A stretch of 64,000 nt of DNA, taken from Hymenobacter algoricola. Its GTDB lineage: Bacteria; Bacteroidota; Bacteroidia; Cytophagales; Hymenobacteraceae. Made by a program: the position numbers and the translations under genes. Each line of letters opens with the position of its first letter. Position 1 is the stretch's first letter. The stretch is taken from positions 62,001-126,000 of the forward strand of contig NZ_BAABDH010000012.1 in assembly GCF_039539525.1 (NCBI RefSeq), read 5' to 3'. Under the pieces are notes generated by a model. The model worked only from the letters and a program-made list of their open reading frames with translations. It had not been told where the DNA came from and did no database searches. This document shows positions 50,091-58,692 of the stretch, piece after piece.

Positions 50091-51119
50091 CTAAGCCACC
50101 GAGTGCAGAATCAGCCAGAGTGAGGCGGTGCAGATAACGGCCCACAGCAGCACGCCCTGCACAAACGGCCGCACGCCCACCGAGCGCAGCACCGGGGCCG
50201 ACAAGCCCGCTCCAATGAGAAACAGCGTCACGGTCAGCCCGATTTTAGCCAGATACACGGCTACCGGCGCCAGCGGCTGCACGGCCGCCACGTAGCTGTT
50301 GAGCAGCATGGCTCCGATAAAGCCCAGGATGAAGTAGGGCAGCTTGACCTTTGCGCCGGGCGTCTTGAACAGGTAGGCCGTGCCCAGGCTCACCGGGATA
50401 ATCCAGAGGGCGCGGGCCAGCTTCACGGTGGTGGCAATCTGCAGGGCCTCGCTGCCGTAGTGGCTGGCGGCGCCCACCACCGAGCTGGTATCGTGAATGG
50501 CAATGGCGCACCAGAGGCCGAACTGGTTCTGGGTCATCTGCAGGGCGTGGCCCACGGTCGGAAACAGGAACAGGGCCACCGCGTTCAGCACGAACACCGT
50601 GCCCAGCGCCACCGACATCTGCGACTCCTCGGCCCTGAGTACCGGCCCCACGGCGGCAATGGCGCTGCCCCCGCAGATGGCCGTGCCGCAGGAAATCAGG
50701 TGGGAGGTTTTGGGGTCAATCTTCAGCCAGCGGCCCACCAGAAAGCCCAGCCCCAGCGTGCCGCCAATGGAAGCTACCGTAAACAGAATTCCTGCGCGCC
50801 CGGCCTGCAGGGCCTGCTGGGCGTTCATGCCGAAGCCCAGGCCGATAACGGAGTATTGCAGCAGCTTGCTGGTGTAGCGCCGGCTTTGCGCCGGCCAGGG
50901 GTTGCCAAATACCAAGGCCACTACCAGCCCCAGCGCCAGCGCCAGCGGCGGGGAACCCCAGGGCGTGAGGCACAGCAGCAAAGCCAGCCCGAAAACCAGC
51001 CTGGGCGGCGTCAGGCTCAGGCCAAAAACTGGGAAGGACCGGTGTAGAAACGCCGCAAAACCAGTTTCTGCCGGTTCGGGTGAGTGGGTAAGCGGCGGCA
51101 ACGGGTGGGTAAGCTTCAT
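50091..51119 (-). CDS. YeiH-family putative sulphate exporter
   Basis: A 342-residue membrane protein with about ten hydrophobic segments. The family stretches are LLQYSVIGLGFGMNAQQAL, HLISCGTAICGGSAIAAVGPVL, CAIAIHDTSSVVGAASHYG and a final FLIGAGLSAPVLRSVG. Members have been proposed to move sulphonate or sulphate but the function is mostly predicted. ATG 51119 is chosen. TACTTTTG on the minus strand (51146-51153) is a good -7 box. The LysR gene lies upstream on the same strand, separated by a repeat element. Confidence 0.9.
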   Translation of the reverse strand: MKLTHPLPPLTHSPEPAETGFAAFLHRSFPVFGLSLTPPRLVFGLALLLCLTPWGSPPLALALGLVVALVFGNPWPAQSRRYTSKLLQYSVIGLGFGMNAQQALQAGRAGILFTVASIGGTLGLGFLVGRWLKIDPKTSHLISCGTAICGGSAIAAVGPVLRAEESQMSVALGTVFVLNAVALFLFPTVGHALQMTQNQFGLWCAIAIHDTSSVVGAASHYGSEALQIATTVKLARALWIIPVSLGTAYLFKTPGAKVKLPYFILGFIGAMLLNSYVAAVQPLAPVAVYLAKIGLTVTLFLIGAGLSAPVLRSVGVRPFVQGVLLWAVICTASLWLILHSVA

Positions 51120-51218
51120 AGGTAGGGCGGCAGCAAATACTACCCCAAAAGTACGGCTACCCTGCCCCTTCCGATAATCAAAAATGCTTATCACCGATTA
51201 CCTGAGGTAATTCATACT

Positions 51219-51485
51219 TGTCATTGCGGGCAAAGCGAGGCAACCCGTTCTCTGAAAGGTAGAAAGCCCTGTGAAAGCAAAAAGCCCTTCCCAGTGGCTG
51301 TAACGCGAAGTTCCACTTCGCGAGGCGTTGAACGACAACCATTGCGACGGCGCGGACGGCGCGCGAAGTGGAACTTCGCGTTACAGCTTTAAGCCCCAAT
51401 ATCCAGGCAGGCATTGGGGCTTTGTGGGTTAACAGTGGTCAGCTCATTGTTCAGGACGGATTGCTTCGCTCTGCTCGCAATGACA
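51219..51485. repeat. Nested inverted-repeat element
   Basis: Outer arms 51219-51247 and 51457-51485 match at 25 of 29 positions (TGTCATTGCG...). Inner arms 51297-51322 and 51362-51387 match perfectly over 26 bases (GCTGTAACGCGAAGTTCCAC...). A third short hairpin AAGCCCCAAT/ATTGGGGCTT (about 51390-51423) lies between inner and outer right arms. No protein-coding signal is visible inside. This accounts for the roughly 380-base gap between YeiH and LysR. Confidence 0.9.
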
Positions 51486-51499
51486 GGGCTGCTATCTAC

Positions 51500-52396
51500 C
51501 TACTCCAAACTCTTGTGGGCATGGGCCAGGAAGCGCTGGGCCTGGGCCGACAGCGGCTGCCCCTGCACCCACACGGCGTCGAAGCGACGCGGCAGGTGCA
51601 GGCCCTGCACGGGCACTATCTCCAGCTCCCCGGCCGCCACCTCCCGGTCCAGGGCCCGCCTGGAAACGAAGCCCAGACAGTCGGGCGCCGCTTCGAGGTA
51701 GGCTTTGATGGCTTCGGTATTATCCAGGTAAAACGCTACCCGCAGCTCGGAGAGCTTGATCTGGTGGGCCCGCAGGGCAAACTCCAGCACTTCCAGCGTG
51801 CCCGAGCCCCGCTCGCGCAGCACCAGTGGCTGGCGCAGCACCTCGGCCAGCGGCAGCGGCGCGGCGGGCGAACCGCCGGGCGTGGCCTTGCGCACGGCCA
51901 GCAGCTCGTCGTGCAGGAGCAGCTCGTAGTGCAGGTCGCGGTTTTTGACCTGTCCTTCCACAAAGCCCAGGTCGATGTGGCCGTGGGTGAGGGCTTCGGC
52001 AATCTGCTCGGAGTTGGCGTTGAGCAACGTCAGCTCGACGTGGGGGTAGCGCTGCTGAAACGCGGGCAGAATGGCGGGAATCACGTACTGGGCCAGCGTG
52101 GTGCTGGCACCCAGGCGCAGGCGGCCCGCGGCTTCGTCGTGCAGGGCGTGGAGCTGGTCGGTGAGCTGCAGGTGCAGGTTCTCGACCTGGTCGGCGTGCA
52201 CCAGCAGCAGGCGGCCGGCCTCGGTGAGCGTGACCCGGCCGGCGCGCCGCTCAAACAAGCGCTGGGCGTACAGGCGCTCCAGCTCCCGGATGTGCTTGGT
52301 GACGGCGGGCTGGGTGACGTACAGCTCCTGGGCGGCCTTGGTGAAGCTCAGCAGCCGGGCCACGGCCTGGAATACGCGCAGACGAAAATCGGGCAT
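51500..52396 (-). CDS. LysR-family transcriptional regulator
   Basis: A 298-residue regulator with N-terminal winged helix (FRLRVFQAVARLLSFTKAAQELYVTQPAVTKHIRELERLY in segments) and a substrate-binding effector domain (LRLGASTTLAQYVIPAILPAF). It is most similar in style to the CysB/CbbR type. It lies upstream of the YeiH transporter on the same strand, a pairing common for this transporter, and may regulate it. The TACCTTGC box at 52401-52408, only five bases before the ATG, suggests a leaderless message. Confidence 0.93.
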   Translation of the reverse strand: MPDFRLRVFQAVARLLSFTKAAQELYVTQPAVTKHIRELERLYAQRLFERRAGRVTLTEAGRLLLVHADQVENLHLQLTDQLHALHDEAAGRLRLGASTTLAQYVIPAILPAFQQRYPHVELTLLNANSEQIAEALTHGHIDLGFVEGQVKNRDLHYELLLHDELLAVRKATPGGSPAAPLPLAEVLRQPLVLRERGSGTLEVLEFALRAHQIKLSELRVAFYLDNTEAIKAYLEAAPDCLGFVSRRALDREVAAGELEIVPVQGLHLPRRFDAVWVQGQPLSAQAQRFLAHAHKSLE

Positions 52397-52412
52397 GAGC
52401 GCAAGGTAAGCT

Positions 52413-52536
52413 GGTTTTTGGTGGATAGTTTTTGGTTTTTGGCAGTTCGCTCAAATCTGGTTCCCAGGCAGCCTTCCACCCTATACCCGGACCGCTACTG
52501 AAGCAGCCAAAAACCGATAGCTAAAAACCAAAAGCC
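52413..52536. repeat. Word-repeat inverted repeat between LysR and the S9 peptidase
   Basis: Arms 52413-52448 and 52500-52536 match as inverted repeats at about 27 of 36 positions without gaps. Both are built from the words GGTTTTTGG and GATAG. It lies between divergent genes. Confidence 0.75.
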
Positions 52537-52579
52537 ATTCTGCTTACCTTTCCCTCTTACTTCCTTCCTACTTTCTGCG

Positions 52580-54631
52580 ATGAAAAAATCCTTTCTGACT
52601 GCGCTGGCGCTGCTGCCGCTGGCGGCCTCGGCCCAAACCGGCCTCACGCCCGAAAAGCTCTGGCAGCTGGGCCGCCTGGGCGAAATGCAGGTGTCGCCGG
52701 ACGGCAAGACCGTGGCCTTCACCGTGACGCGCTACTCCCTGACCGACAACAAGGGCAACGCCGACATATACACGGTGCCCGTGGCCGGCGGCGCGGTGAA
52801 GCAGCTGACCACCACGCCCGGCTCGGAAAACACCCTCAACTGGCGCCCCGACGGCAGGCTGACGTTTCTGTCGGGCGAAGGCGGCACCGACCAGCTCTAC
52901 GTGATGGGCGCCGACGGCTCCGGCAAAGCCAGACTCAGCGAGTTTCCCGACGAGGGCCTGAGCAACCTGAAGTACGCGCCCAAGGGCAACTTCATCCTCT
53001 ACACCCAGGACGTGAAGACCGGCAAGGAAATCAAGGACTGGTACCCGGATCTGCCCAAGGCCGACGCCAAAATCATCGACGACCTGAACTACCGGCACTG
53101 GAACGCGTGGGACGACTTCAGGGCCACCCACGTCTTCTTCCAGCCCGTGGGGGCCGACGGCAAGCCCACCGGCTACGGCAAGGACGTCATGGCGGGCGAG
53201 AAGTTTGACGCGCCCCTGCAGCCGCTGGCCGGCGCCGAGCAGCTGGCCTTTGCCCCCGACGGCTACTCGCTGGCCTACACCTCGCGCAAGCTCACGGGCA
53301 AGGCCGAGGCCGAAAGCACCAACTCCGACATCTACCTCTACAACATCCGGGCAAGCAAGACCGAGAACCTGAGCCTGGGCCTGGACGGCTACGACACTGA
53401 ACCGGCCTTTTCGCCCGACGGGACCAAGCTGGCCTGGCTGAGCATGGCCACGCCCGGCTTCGAGGCCGACCGCACCGGCATCGTGGTATACGACTTCAAG
53501 ACCAAGAAGCGCGAAGACATTACCAAGGGCTCGGAGCAGGCCGCGGGCAACCTGCGCTGGAGCGCCGACGGCAAAACCATCTACTTCGCCAGCGTCATTC
53601 AGGGCACCGACCAGCTGTTTGCGGTGCCGAGCAAGGGCGGCAAAATCCGGCAGGTGACGCAGGGGCCGCAGAACTACAACGCCTTCGAGCTGGCCGGCCC
53701 CACCACCGCCGTGGCCAATAAAACCACCATCGGCAGTCCCGCCGACCTGGTGCGCATCGACCTGAAAACCGGCAAGGAAACCCCGCTGACGACGCTTAAC
53801 CAGGACGAGCTGGCCGGCGTGACAATGGGCAAGGTGGAAGACCGCCGCGTGACCACCACCGACGGCAAGCAGATGCAGGTCTACGTCATCTACCCACCCG
53901 GCTTCGACCCGGCCAAGAAGTACCCGACCCTGCTCTACTGCCAGGGCGGCCCCCAGAGCCCCATTACCCAGAGCTGGAGCTACCGCTGGAACTTCCAGCT
54001 GATGGCCGCCAACGGCTACATCATCGTGGCGCCCAACCGCCGCGGCCTGCCCGGCTTCGGCACCGAGTGGAACAACAGCATCAGCGGCGACTGGGGCGGG
54101 CAGCCCATCCGCGACTACCTCTCCGCCATCGACGAGGTGAGCAAGGAGCCGTTTGTGGACAAGGACCGCCGCGGCTGCGTGGGCGCCTCCTACGGCGGCT
54201 ACTCGGTGTATTACCTGGCCGGCAAGCACGAGGGCCGCTTCAAGACCTTCATTGCCCATGCCGGCCTCTACAACCTGACCAGCTGGTACCCGAGCACCGA
54301 GGAAATGTTCTTCGCCAAGCACGACATCGGCGGCACGCCCTGGGACGCTACGCTGCACAAAAGCTACACCGACTTCAGCCCCCAGCTGTTCGCCAAAAAC
54401 TGGGATACGCCCATGCTGGTCATCCACGGCGGCAAAGACTTCCGGGTGCCCGAGGGCCAGGGCATGGAAGCTTTCGGCACGGCCCAGCTGCGCGGCATTC
54501 CGAGCCGGTTTCTGTACTTCCCCAACGAGGGCCACTGGATTCAGAAGCCCCAGAACGCGGTGCTCTGGCAGCGGGTGTTCTTCGAATGGCTGGGCCGCAC
54601 CCTCCAGCCCGGCGGGCAGGCGGCCAAGTAA
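52580..54631 (+). CDS. S9-family (prolyl oligopeptidase-type) secreted peptidase
   Basis: A 683-residue serine peptidase. A signal peptide (FLTALALLPLAASAQT) precedes a beta-propeller region with WD40-like TDNKGNADIYTVPVAGG and DIYLYNIRASK blades, then a C-terminal hydrolase domain. The catalytic triad is visible: Ser537 in GASYGGYS, Asp620 in HGGKDFRV and His652 in GHWI. It probably cleaves peptides in the periplasm; it resembles the dipeptidyl-peptidase / acylaminoacyl-peptidase branch. TACCTTTC at 52545-52552 fits a -7 box, giving a short leader. Confidence 0.93.
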   Translation: MKKSFLTALALLPLAASAQTGLTPEKLWQLGRLGEMQVSPDGKTVAFTVTRYSLTDNKGNADIYTVPVAGGAVKQLTTTPGSENTLNWRPDGRLTFLSGEGGTDQLYVMGADGSGKARLSEFPDEGLSNLKYAPKGNFILYTQDVKTGKEIKDWYPDLPKADAKIIDDLNYRHWNAWDDFRATHVFFQPVGADGKPTGYGKDVMAGEKFDAPLQPLAGAEQLAFAPDGYSLAYTSRKLTGKAEAESTNSDIYLYNIRASKTENLSLGLDGYDTEPAFSPDGTKLAWLSMATPGFEADRTGIVVYDFKTKKREDITKGSEQAAGNLRWSADGKTIYFASVIQGTDQLFAVPSKGGKIRQVTQGPQNYNAFELAGPTTAVANKTTIGSPADLVRIDLKTGKETPLTTLNQDELAGVTMGKVEDRRVTTTDGKQMQVYVIYPPGFDPAKKYPTLLYCQGGPQSPITQSWSYRWNFQLMAANGYIIVAPNRRGLPGFGTEWNNSISGDWGGQPIRDYLSAIDEVSKEPFVDKDRRGCVGASYGGYSVYYLAGKHEGRFKTFIAHAGLYNLTSWYPSTEEMFFAKHDIGGTPWDATLHKSYTDFSPQLFAKNWDTPMLVIHGGKDFRVPEGQGMEAFGTAQLRGIPSRFLYFPNEGHWIQKPQNAVLWQRVFFEWLGRTLQPGGQAAK

Positions 54632-54650
54632 CGCCGCTTTTAGGCCCGGC

Positions 54651-54685
54651 AAAAAGGGCCGTTCCTCCTGGAGCGGGCCTTTTTG
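54651..54685 (+). terminator. Terminator after the S9 peptidase gene
   Basis: Stem AAAAAGGGCCGTTCC/GGAGCGGGCCTTTTT with two imperfect positions and a T5 run. Confidence 0.85.
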
Positions 54686-54714
54686 CGTCTGTCATTGATT
54701 GTATGCGTCGGTCC

Positions 54715-56598
54715 TTACCACGGCCGGGGCCGGGCGTGGCTGAGCCCGGTGGTGTCGGTGAGGGCCTGCAGGAAAGCCAGCAGGTCGCGCTTCTCGGGAG
54801 CCGTGAAGTCGATCCGGCCGGCCGGCAGCGTCTGGTTGGGCACCGCCAGGCCCAGGCCGGCCCCGCCGCCCGCGGCGTAGAAGTCGATGACCTCGGCCAG
54901 GGTGCGGTAGGCGCCGTTGTGCATGTAGGGTGCCGTCAGGGCCACGTTGCGCAGGGTAGGCGTTTTGAAAGCGTGCCGCTGCCACTCGATGCCCGATACG
55001 CCCTGCCGGCCCGGGTCGTGGTCCAGGCCCTTGGCGGCCCGCGCCGCGTGGGCGGGCACGCCGAGCACTTCGGCCTCGGTCCGCTCAAAGGCCGGGGGCA
55101 CCGTGCCGTTGAACAGGGGCATAAAGTGGCAGGTGCCGCAGCGGCCCTTGCCCATAAATACGTTGAAGCCCCGCCGGGCCGCCGGGTCCAGGGCCTGCTT
55201 TTCCCCGCGCACGTACCGGTCGAAGGGGGCGTTGCAGCGCAGCAGCTCCCGCCGCAGGTAGCTGGCCAGGGCCGTTTTGAGATGCTGCTCCTGAATGCCG
55301 GCCGGCCGGGTGGCCGGAAACGCCCGGGCAAAGGCGGCGCGGTAGGCCGCCTTGTGCGCCAGCCCCCGCACGGCCGCGGCCAGGGAGCCGTGCATTTCCC
55401 GGGGGTCGGCCAGCACGGCGGCAGCCTGGTCTTCGAGGTAGGTGACGCGGCCGTCGTAGAACTGGGCGCTTTGCAGGGCGGCGTTGAGCAGGGTGGGCGC
55501 GTTGCGGGCCACCTGCCCTTGCCCGCCGAAGGCCACGCTTTTCACCTGCCCATCGGTAAAGGCCCGCTCGGGCCGGTGGCAGGATGCGCAGCTGCGGCTG
55601 CCATTGCCCGAGAGGGCCGTATCGAAAAACAGCTGCCGGCCCAGCGCCGCCTGGGCCGCCGTGGGCTGGTCGGTGGTATTCGGCGCGAAGGCCATCGGGT
55701 TGAAGGCCGCCGGGTCGAACAGGGTGGCGGCATCAGCCCGCAGGGTGCGCACCTCGGCAAAGGGCCGGATGCCCAGCGCCAGCTGCGCCCGGGCCAGCTG
55801 CCGCGACAACGGGTTGGCGTAGTCGGTCAGAAAAGCGAGCTGGTCGAAGGCTTCGGCCTGGGGGTGGCGGCGCAGGTAGGCCAGGCTGGCGGCAAAGGTG
55901 CGCTGTAATTCGGCAGCCAGCCGCGGCTCCCGCTCTGCCAAGCGGACCTGGTAGGGCGCCACGGCGGCGCGCAGGGCCGCCAGGCTGGTGGCGGCCTCGG
56001 CCACGGCGCCCGGGGAGGCGGGCGTGTCAAACCGCGGCAGCCCCAGCGTGACGATGCGGAACACGCCCAGCCGCACGGCGTCGAACAGGTGGCGGTCGGT
56101 GGGCGAGAAGGTGGCGGCGGCATTGTGCAGCCCGACCAGGCTGCTGTGCACCAGCGCCAGCTGGGCCAGCACTTCGGCCCGCTGGGCCGGGGCGTAGGCA
56201 GCAGGGTACAAGTAGGTTTCGAGCACCTGCAACCCCTCGGCCGGCACGGCCCGCTGCTGCTGGTCGTAGGCTTCCACTTCGGCCAGGGCGGGGCCGTTGA
56301 GCTGCTTGGCCAATGAAGGCACGTAGTACTCGGTCAGAAACTCGATGCGCTTGTAGGCCCGGCGGGCCCGGGCAAAGGCCCGGCGCTGAGCTCCCACCGG
56401 CTGCCCGGCCGCCACGCTCCGCCGCAGCCGGGCCACGGCCGAATCCAGGGCTCCCAGGTTGCGGCGGTAGTCGGCCAGAACGCGGGCCGCAGGCGTCGGC
56501 GCAGTGGCGGCGCGGCCGGCTTCGGGGCGCTGGCAGGCGCTCCAGCCCGCCACGGTCAGAAAGAAGAGCAATACGACGTAAAAAATCCGGGTCCGCAT
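54715..56598 (-). CDS. Di-haem cytochrome-c peroxidase-like lipoprotein with N-terminal helical domain
   Basis: A 627-residue protein with a lipobox (AGWSAC). Two c-type haem motifs are present: CASCH (Cys337) and CGTCH (Cys487). GRQLFFDTALSGNGSRSCASCHRPERAF and FKTPTLRNVALTAPYMHNGAYRTL are typical of the peroxidase/MauG fold. About 270 residues precede the first haem and look all-helical (LGALDSAVARLRRSVAAGQ, YKRIEFLTEYYVPSL), reminiscent of imelysin-like regions, though that link is tentative. The start at ATG 56598 is chosen because the ATG at 56664 lies upstream of a hairpin (56628-56656) that appears to terminate the preceding gene. Confidence 0.88.
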   Translation of the reverse strand: MRTRIFYVVLLFFLTVAGWSACQRPEAGRAATAPTPAARVLADYRRNLGALDSAVARLRRSVAAGQPVGAQRRAFARARRAYKRIEFLTEYYVPSLAKQLNGPALAEVEAYDQQQRAVPAEGLQVLETYLYPAAYAPAQRAEVLAQLALVHSSLVGLHNAAATFSPTDRHLFDAVRLGVFRIVTLGLPRFDTPASPGAVAEAATSLAALRAAVAPYQVRLAEREPRLAAELQRTFAASLAYLRRHPQAEAFDQLAFLTDYANPLSRQLARAQLALGIRPFAEVRTLRADAATLFDPAAFNPMAFAPNTTDQPTAAQAALGRQLFFDTALSGNGSRSCASCHRPERAFTDGQVKSVAFGGQGQVARNAPTLLNAALQSAQFYDGRVTYLEDQAAAVLADPREMHGSLAAAVRGLAHKAAYRAAFARAFPATRPAGIQEQHLKTALASYLRRELLRCNAPFDRYVRGEKQALDPAARRGFNVFMGKGRCGTCHFMPLFNGTVPPAFERTEAEVLGVPAHAARAAKGLDHDPGRQGVSGIEWQRHAFKTPTLRNVALTAPYMHNGAYRTLAEVIDFYAAGGGAGLGLAVPNQTLPAGRIDFTAPEKRDLLAFLQALTDTTGLSHARPRPW

Positions 56599-56627
56599 CT
56601 GATCAGCTGGTAGCTTGGGCTGCGCCG

Positions 56628-56656
56628 AAAGCCCCGCCCGGTTCCGGGTGGGGCTT
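56628..56656 (-). terminator. Hairpin terminator between PhoX-like and peroxidase genes
   Basis: Stem AAGCCCCACCCGG/CCGGGCGGGGCTT on the minus strand with one A-C mismatch, followed by TCGGC. It is weak as a terminator because the T run is short. Confidence 0.6.
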
Positions 56657-56685
56657 CTGCTCATGTATAGGTGTAGGCAAATAAA

Positions 56686-58158
56686 TTAGCGGGGCAGGCC
56701 GCTGAGCAGCACGATCTGGCTGGCCTGGCTGTCGCCGTTGTTGGGTTTGGCGCCGCCGTTCTTGTACTTGTCGCTGGTCCAGGTATGGGGCTGAATGCAG
56801 AGGGCGAAGGTGTTGGGAATGCCTATTTCGTCGGAAATATCAAACATGGCCCCGTACTCCCAGCTGCCCTTGGTCGAGAGGCTGGTGCCGGCGTTGAACT
56901 TGGCTGCGTCGGGGGCGGTGCGGTGGTGGTCCAGCTCCAGCATCGGCTTCAGCTCGCCGGTGGCAATAGCGTACTGGTAGATGTAGCCGTCGTGGGTTTC
57001 GGGGCCGTAGCCGTTGGAGTCTTCCTGAACGTAGACGTAGTTCTGGGTGACGCAGATGTTGTCGGGGTTCTGGAAGTCCTTGGCCTTGCCGGCGCGGTCG
57101 TCGCCGTCCAGAATCACTTCCAGGGTGCCCTTGGTGGGGTCGGTTTCGCTGAGCAGCAGCCGGTAGGTGCGGCCCCACTTCGTGCGCGCCTTGTCGGCGT
57201 TGACGCCCGTCTCGTCCTGGCCCGTCACGTTGAAGTACACTTCGCGGCCGTTGGCGCCGCCGCCCTTGCGGTAGTCGATGTCCTCGACCCGGCCCATCTT
57301 GAGGGCTTTGAGCGGATCCACCTGGGCCTGCATCTGGGTGCCCGTCAGGTTTTTGTAGTCCGGAATAGCCACAAACTCCACCTCGTAGCGCTGCCCGAGC
57401 ACCATGTCCCGCTCGCGCTGGTTGAGGTCTTTGCGGCGCAGCATGTACTGCTGCCCGCCTTCCAGGTCGCCCACGGCGTTGCTCTGGTACAGGGCCAGCT
57501 GCCCGCCGCTGCTGCCCGAGTCGTCCTCGCCGGTCAAAATCACGGTTTTGTTGGGGTAGGCAGTTTTGGGCAGGGGCACCGCGTTTTCGGCGCTCCAGTA
57601 GCCCAGGCCCTTCACGCCCTTGGGCATGCTCTGGGTGTTGTTGTCGGCGAAGGGCTGAATCAGGTGGATCTGGGCATCGACGGCACTTTCGCCGGCGCTC
57701 AGAAAGTAGGGACCGAAGCCGTGCTCCTCGGGCGTCACCATCGTGGCCGAGCACAGGCGCCAGCGGCCCCCGTCGGAGTTGAGCATATAGTCGCCGCGCA
57801 CGGGCCGGAAGCTGTTGTCGAGGCGCACCCGCGACAGGGCGCGGTTGTCTTCCTGGTTGATGAGCATGGTGTAGCCGCTGCCGTCGGGGTTGCGCAGCAG
57901 GCCGGCGCCATCGGCCGAGCCGCCCAGCATAAACCCGGGCGTGGCCGCCAGCTGGTCGTCGGAGCTGAGCAGGGAGTAGAGCTTCACCTGCTCGAAGCCG
58001 GCCAGGGTTTTGGCCAGCACCGGCGTGGCGGAGTAGTTATCGAGCTTCGCCTGGGTGGGCGCGTCGGCCCTGGTGGCGTCGTCGGAGTCGTTGCAGGCGG
58101 TAAGCAGGCCGGCCAGCGCCAGGGCCGTCAGGCTCAGGGGAAGCGGGTAGTTTTTCAT
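56686..58158 (-). CDS. PhoX/DUF839-like lipoprotein (putative phosphatase)
   Basis: A 490-residue lipoprotein (LAGLLTAC lipobox near residue 22). It looks like the PhoX/DUF839 fold: YTMLINQEDNRALSRVRLD, GRVEDIDYRKGG, GRTYRLLLSE, DFQNPDNICVTQNYVYVQED, SWEYGAMFDISDEIGIPNTFALCIQPHTW. PhoX enzymes are calcium- and iron-dependent phosphatases. I would treat the activity as probable, not certain. ATG 58158 is used. A TACTTTTG box on the minus strand at 58205-58212 gives a short leader. Its neighbour is a di-haem peroxidase. Confidence 0.78.
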   Translation of the reverse strand: MKNYPLPLSLTALALAGLLTACNDSDDATRADAPTQAKLDNYSATPVLAKTLAGFEQVKLYSLLSSDDQLAATPGFMLGGSADGAGLLRNPDGSGYTMLINQEDNRALSRVRLDNSFRPVRGDYMLNSDGGRWRLCSATMVTPEEHGFGPYFLSAGESAVDAQIHLIQPFADNNTQSMPKGVKGLGYWSAENAVPLPKTAYPNKTVILTGEDDSGSSGGQLALYQSNAVGDLEGGQQYMLRRKDLNQRERDMVLGQRYEVEFVAIPDYKNLTGTQMQAQVDPLKALKMGRVEDIDYRKGGGANGREVYFNVTGQDETGVNADKARTKWGRTYRLLLSETDPTKGTLEVILDGDDRAGKAKDFQNPDNICVTQNYVYVQEDSNGYGPETHDGYIYQYAIATGELKPMLELDHHRTAPDAAKFNAGTSLSTKGSWEYGAMFDISDEIGIPNTFALCIQPHTWTSDKYKNGGAKPNNGDSQASQIVLLSGLPR

Positions 58159-58212
58159 CACGGAGTAGCAGTAGCAGGCCGACCGGCCCGGGTGAAACGA
58201 TGGGCAAAAGTA

Positions 58213-58395
58213 TCCGGCCGCTGTTACCAAGCCGTGAAGCCCAGATAAAGGAGCTGTGAAGTTCGAGCGGCCAAACCAGGTTCCGGCGCCGGCGCACAGC
58301 CCCGTCGGGGTGCCCCTCCGGAGGGGGAATACCCGCGTTGGTCCCGCCCAAGGCCGGGTTGGTGTAGCTGATTTCCGGGGGGCCGCCCCAGCCCC
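58213..58395. other. Intergenic region between divergent PhoX-like and microprotein genes
   Basis: No gene is supported here: open frames cross it, but their products are Pro/Arg/Gly-rich. The segment separates two outward-facing -7 boxes. Confidence 0.45.
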
Positions 58396-58403
58396 TACGT
58401 TTG
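58396..58403 (+). promoter_or_regulatory. -7 box TACGTTTG upstream of the microprotein frame
   Basis: An exact TAnnTTTG match, predicting a leader of about 80 bases before ATG 58492. No convincing -33 box. Confidence 0.45.
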
Positions 58404-58491
58404 CTTCCGGTAGTACCACCAGCCCCGCTGCCGCCGGTACTGCTACGAATCATACATTTCTCATTTTTTCATCCTTTCACTTCCCCTCATC

Positions 58492-58557
58492 ATGGTCTGG
58501 ATTTTCGGTGTTCTCATAGTTATTGTAGTCGTCGACTTTCTGCGCGACTTGTTGTAG
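58492..58557 (+). CDS. Candidate 21-residue hydrophobic microprotein
   Basis: ATG 58492 opens a 21-codon frame encoding MVWIFGVLIVIVVVDFLRD plus two leucines, stop TAG at 58555-58557. It is one membrane helix with an amphipathic end. A -7 box (58396) lies upstream and a GC-rich hairpin (58604-58632) downstream, which is unusually complete regulation for a chance frame. I cannot test coding potential, so confidence is low. Confidence 0.35.
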   Translation: MVWIFGVLIVIVVVDFLRDLL

Positions 58558-58603
58558 GCCGCGTTTCTGGGTCCGGGGGCGCCGCCCTCCGGCCCGCCCC
58601 TGC

Positions 58604-58632
58604 CGCAGCCCCGCCCCTTGGGCGGGGCTGCG
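58604..58632 (+). terminator. Hairpin after the microprotein frame
   Basis: Perfect 12-bp stem CGCAGCCCCGCC/GGCGGGGCTGCG with a five-base loop. No strong T run follows immediately. Confidence 0.5.
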
Positions 58633-58692
58633 TACGTTCGTGGTTTTGTGCGCGGTGGGCCCTACCTTTTGGGCTCTTAGCCTCTGTCCCGC

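Noticed and set aside
52568..54652. 694-codon minus-strand frame antisense to the S9 peptidase
   Set aside because: Shadow of a GC-rich gene: Gly/Val/Leu/His-rich without motifs, while the plus strand has an intact catalytic triad.
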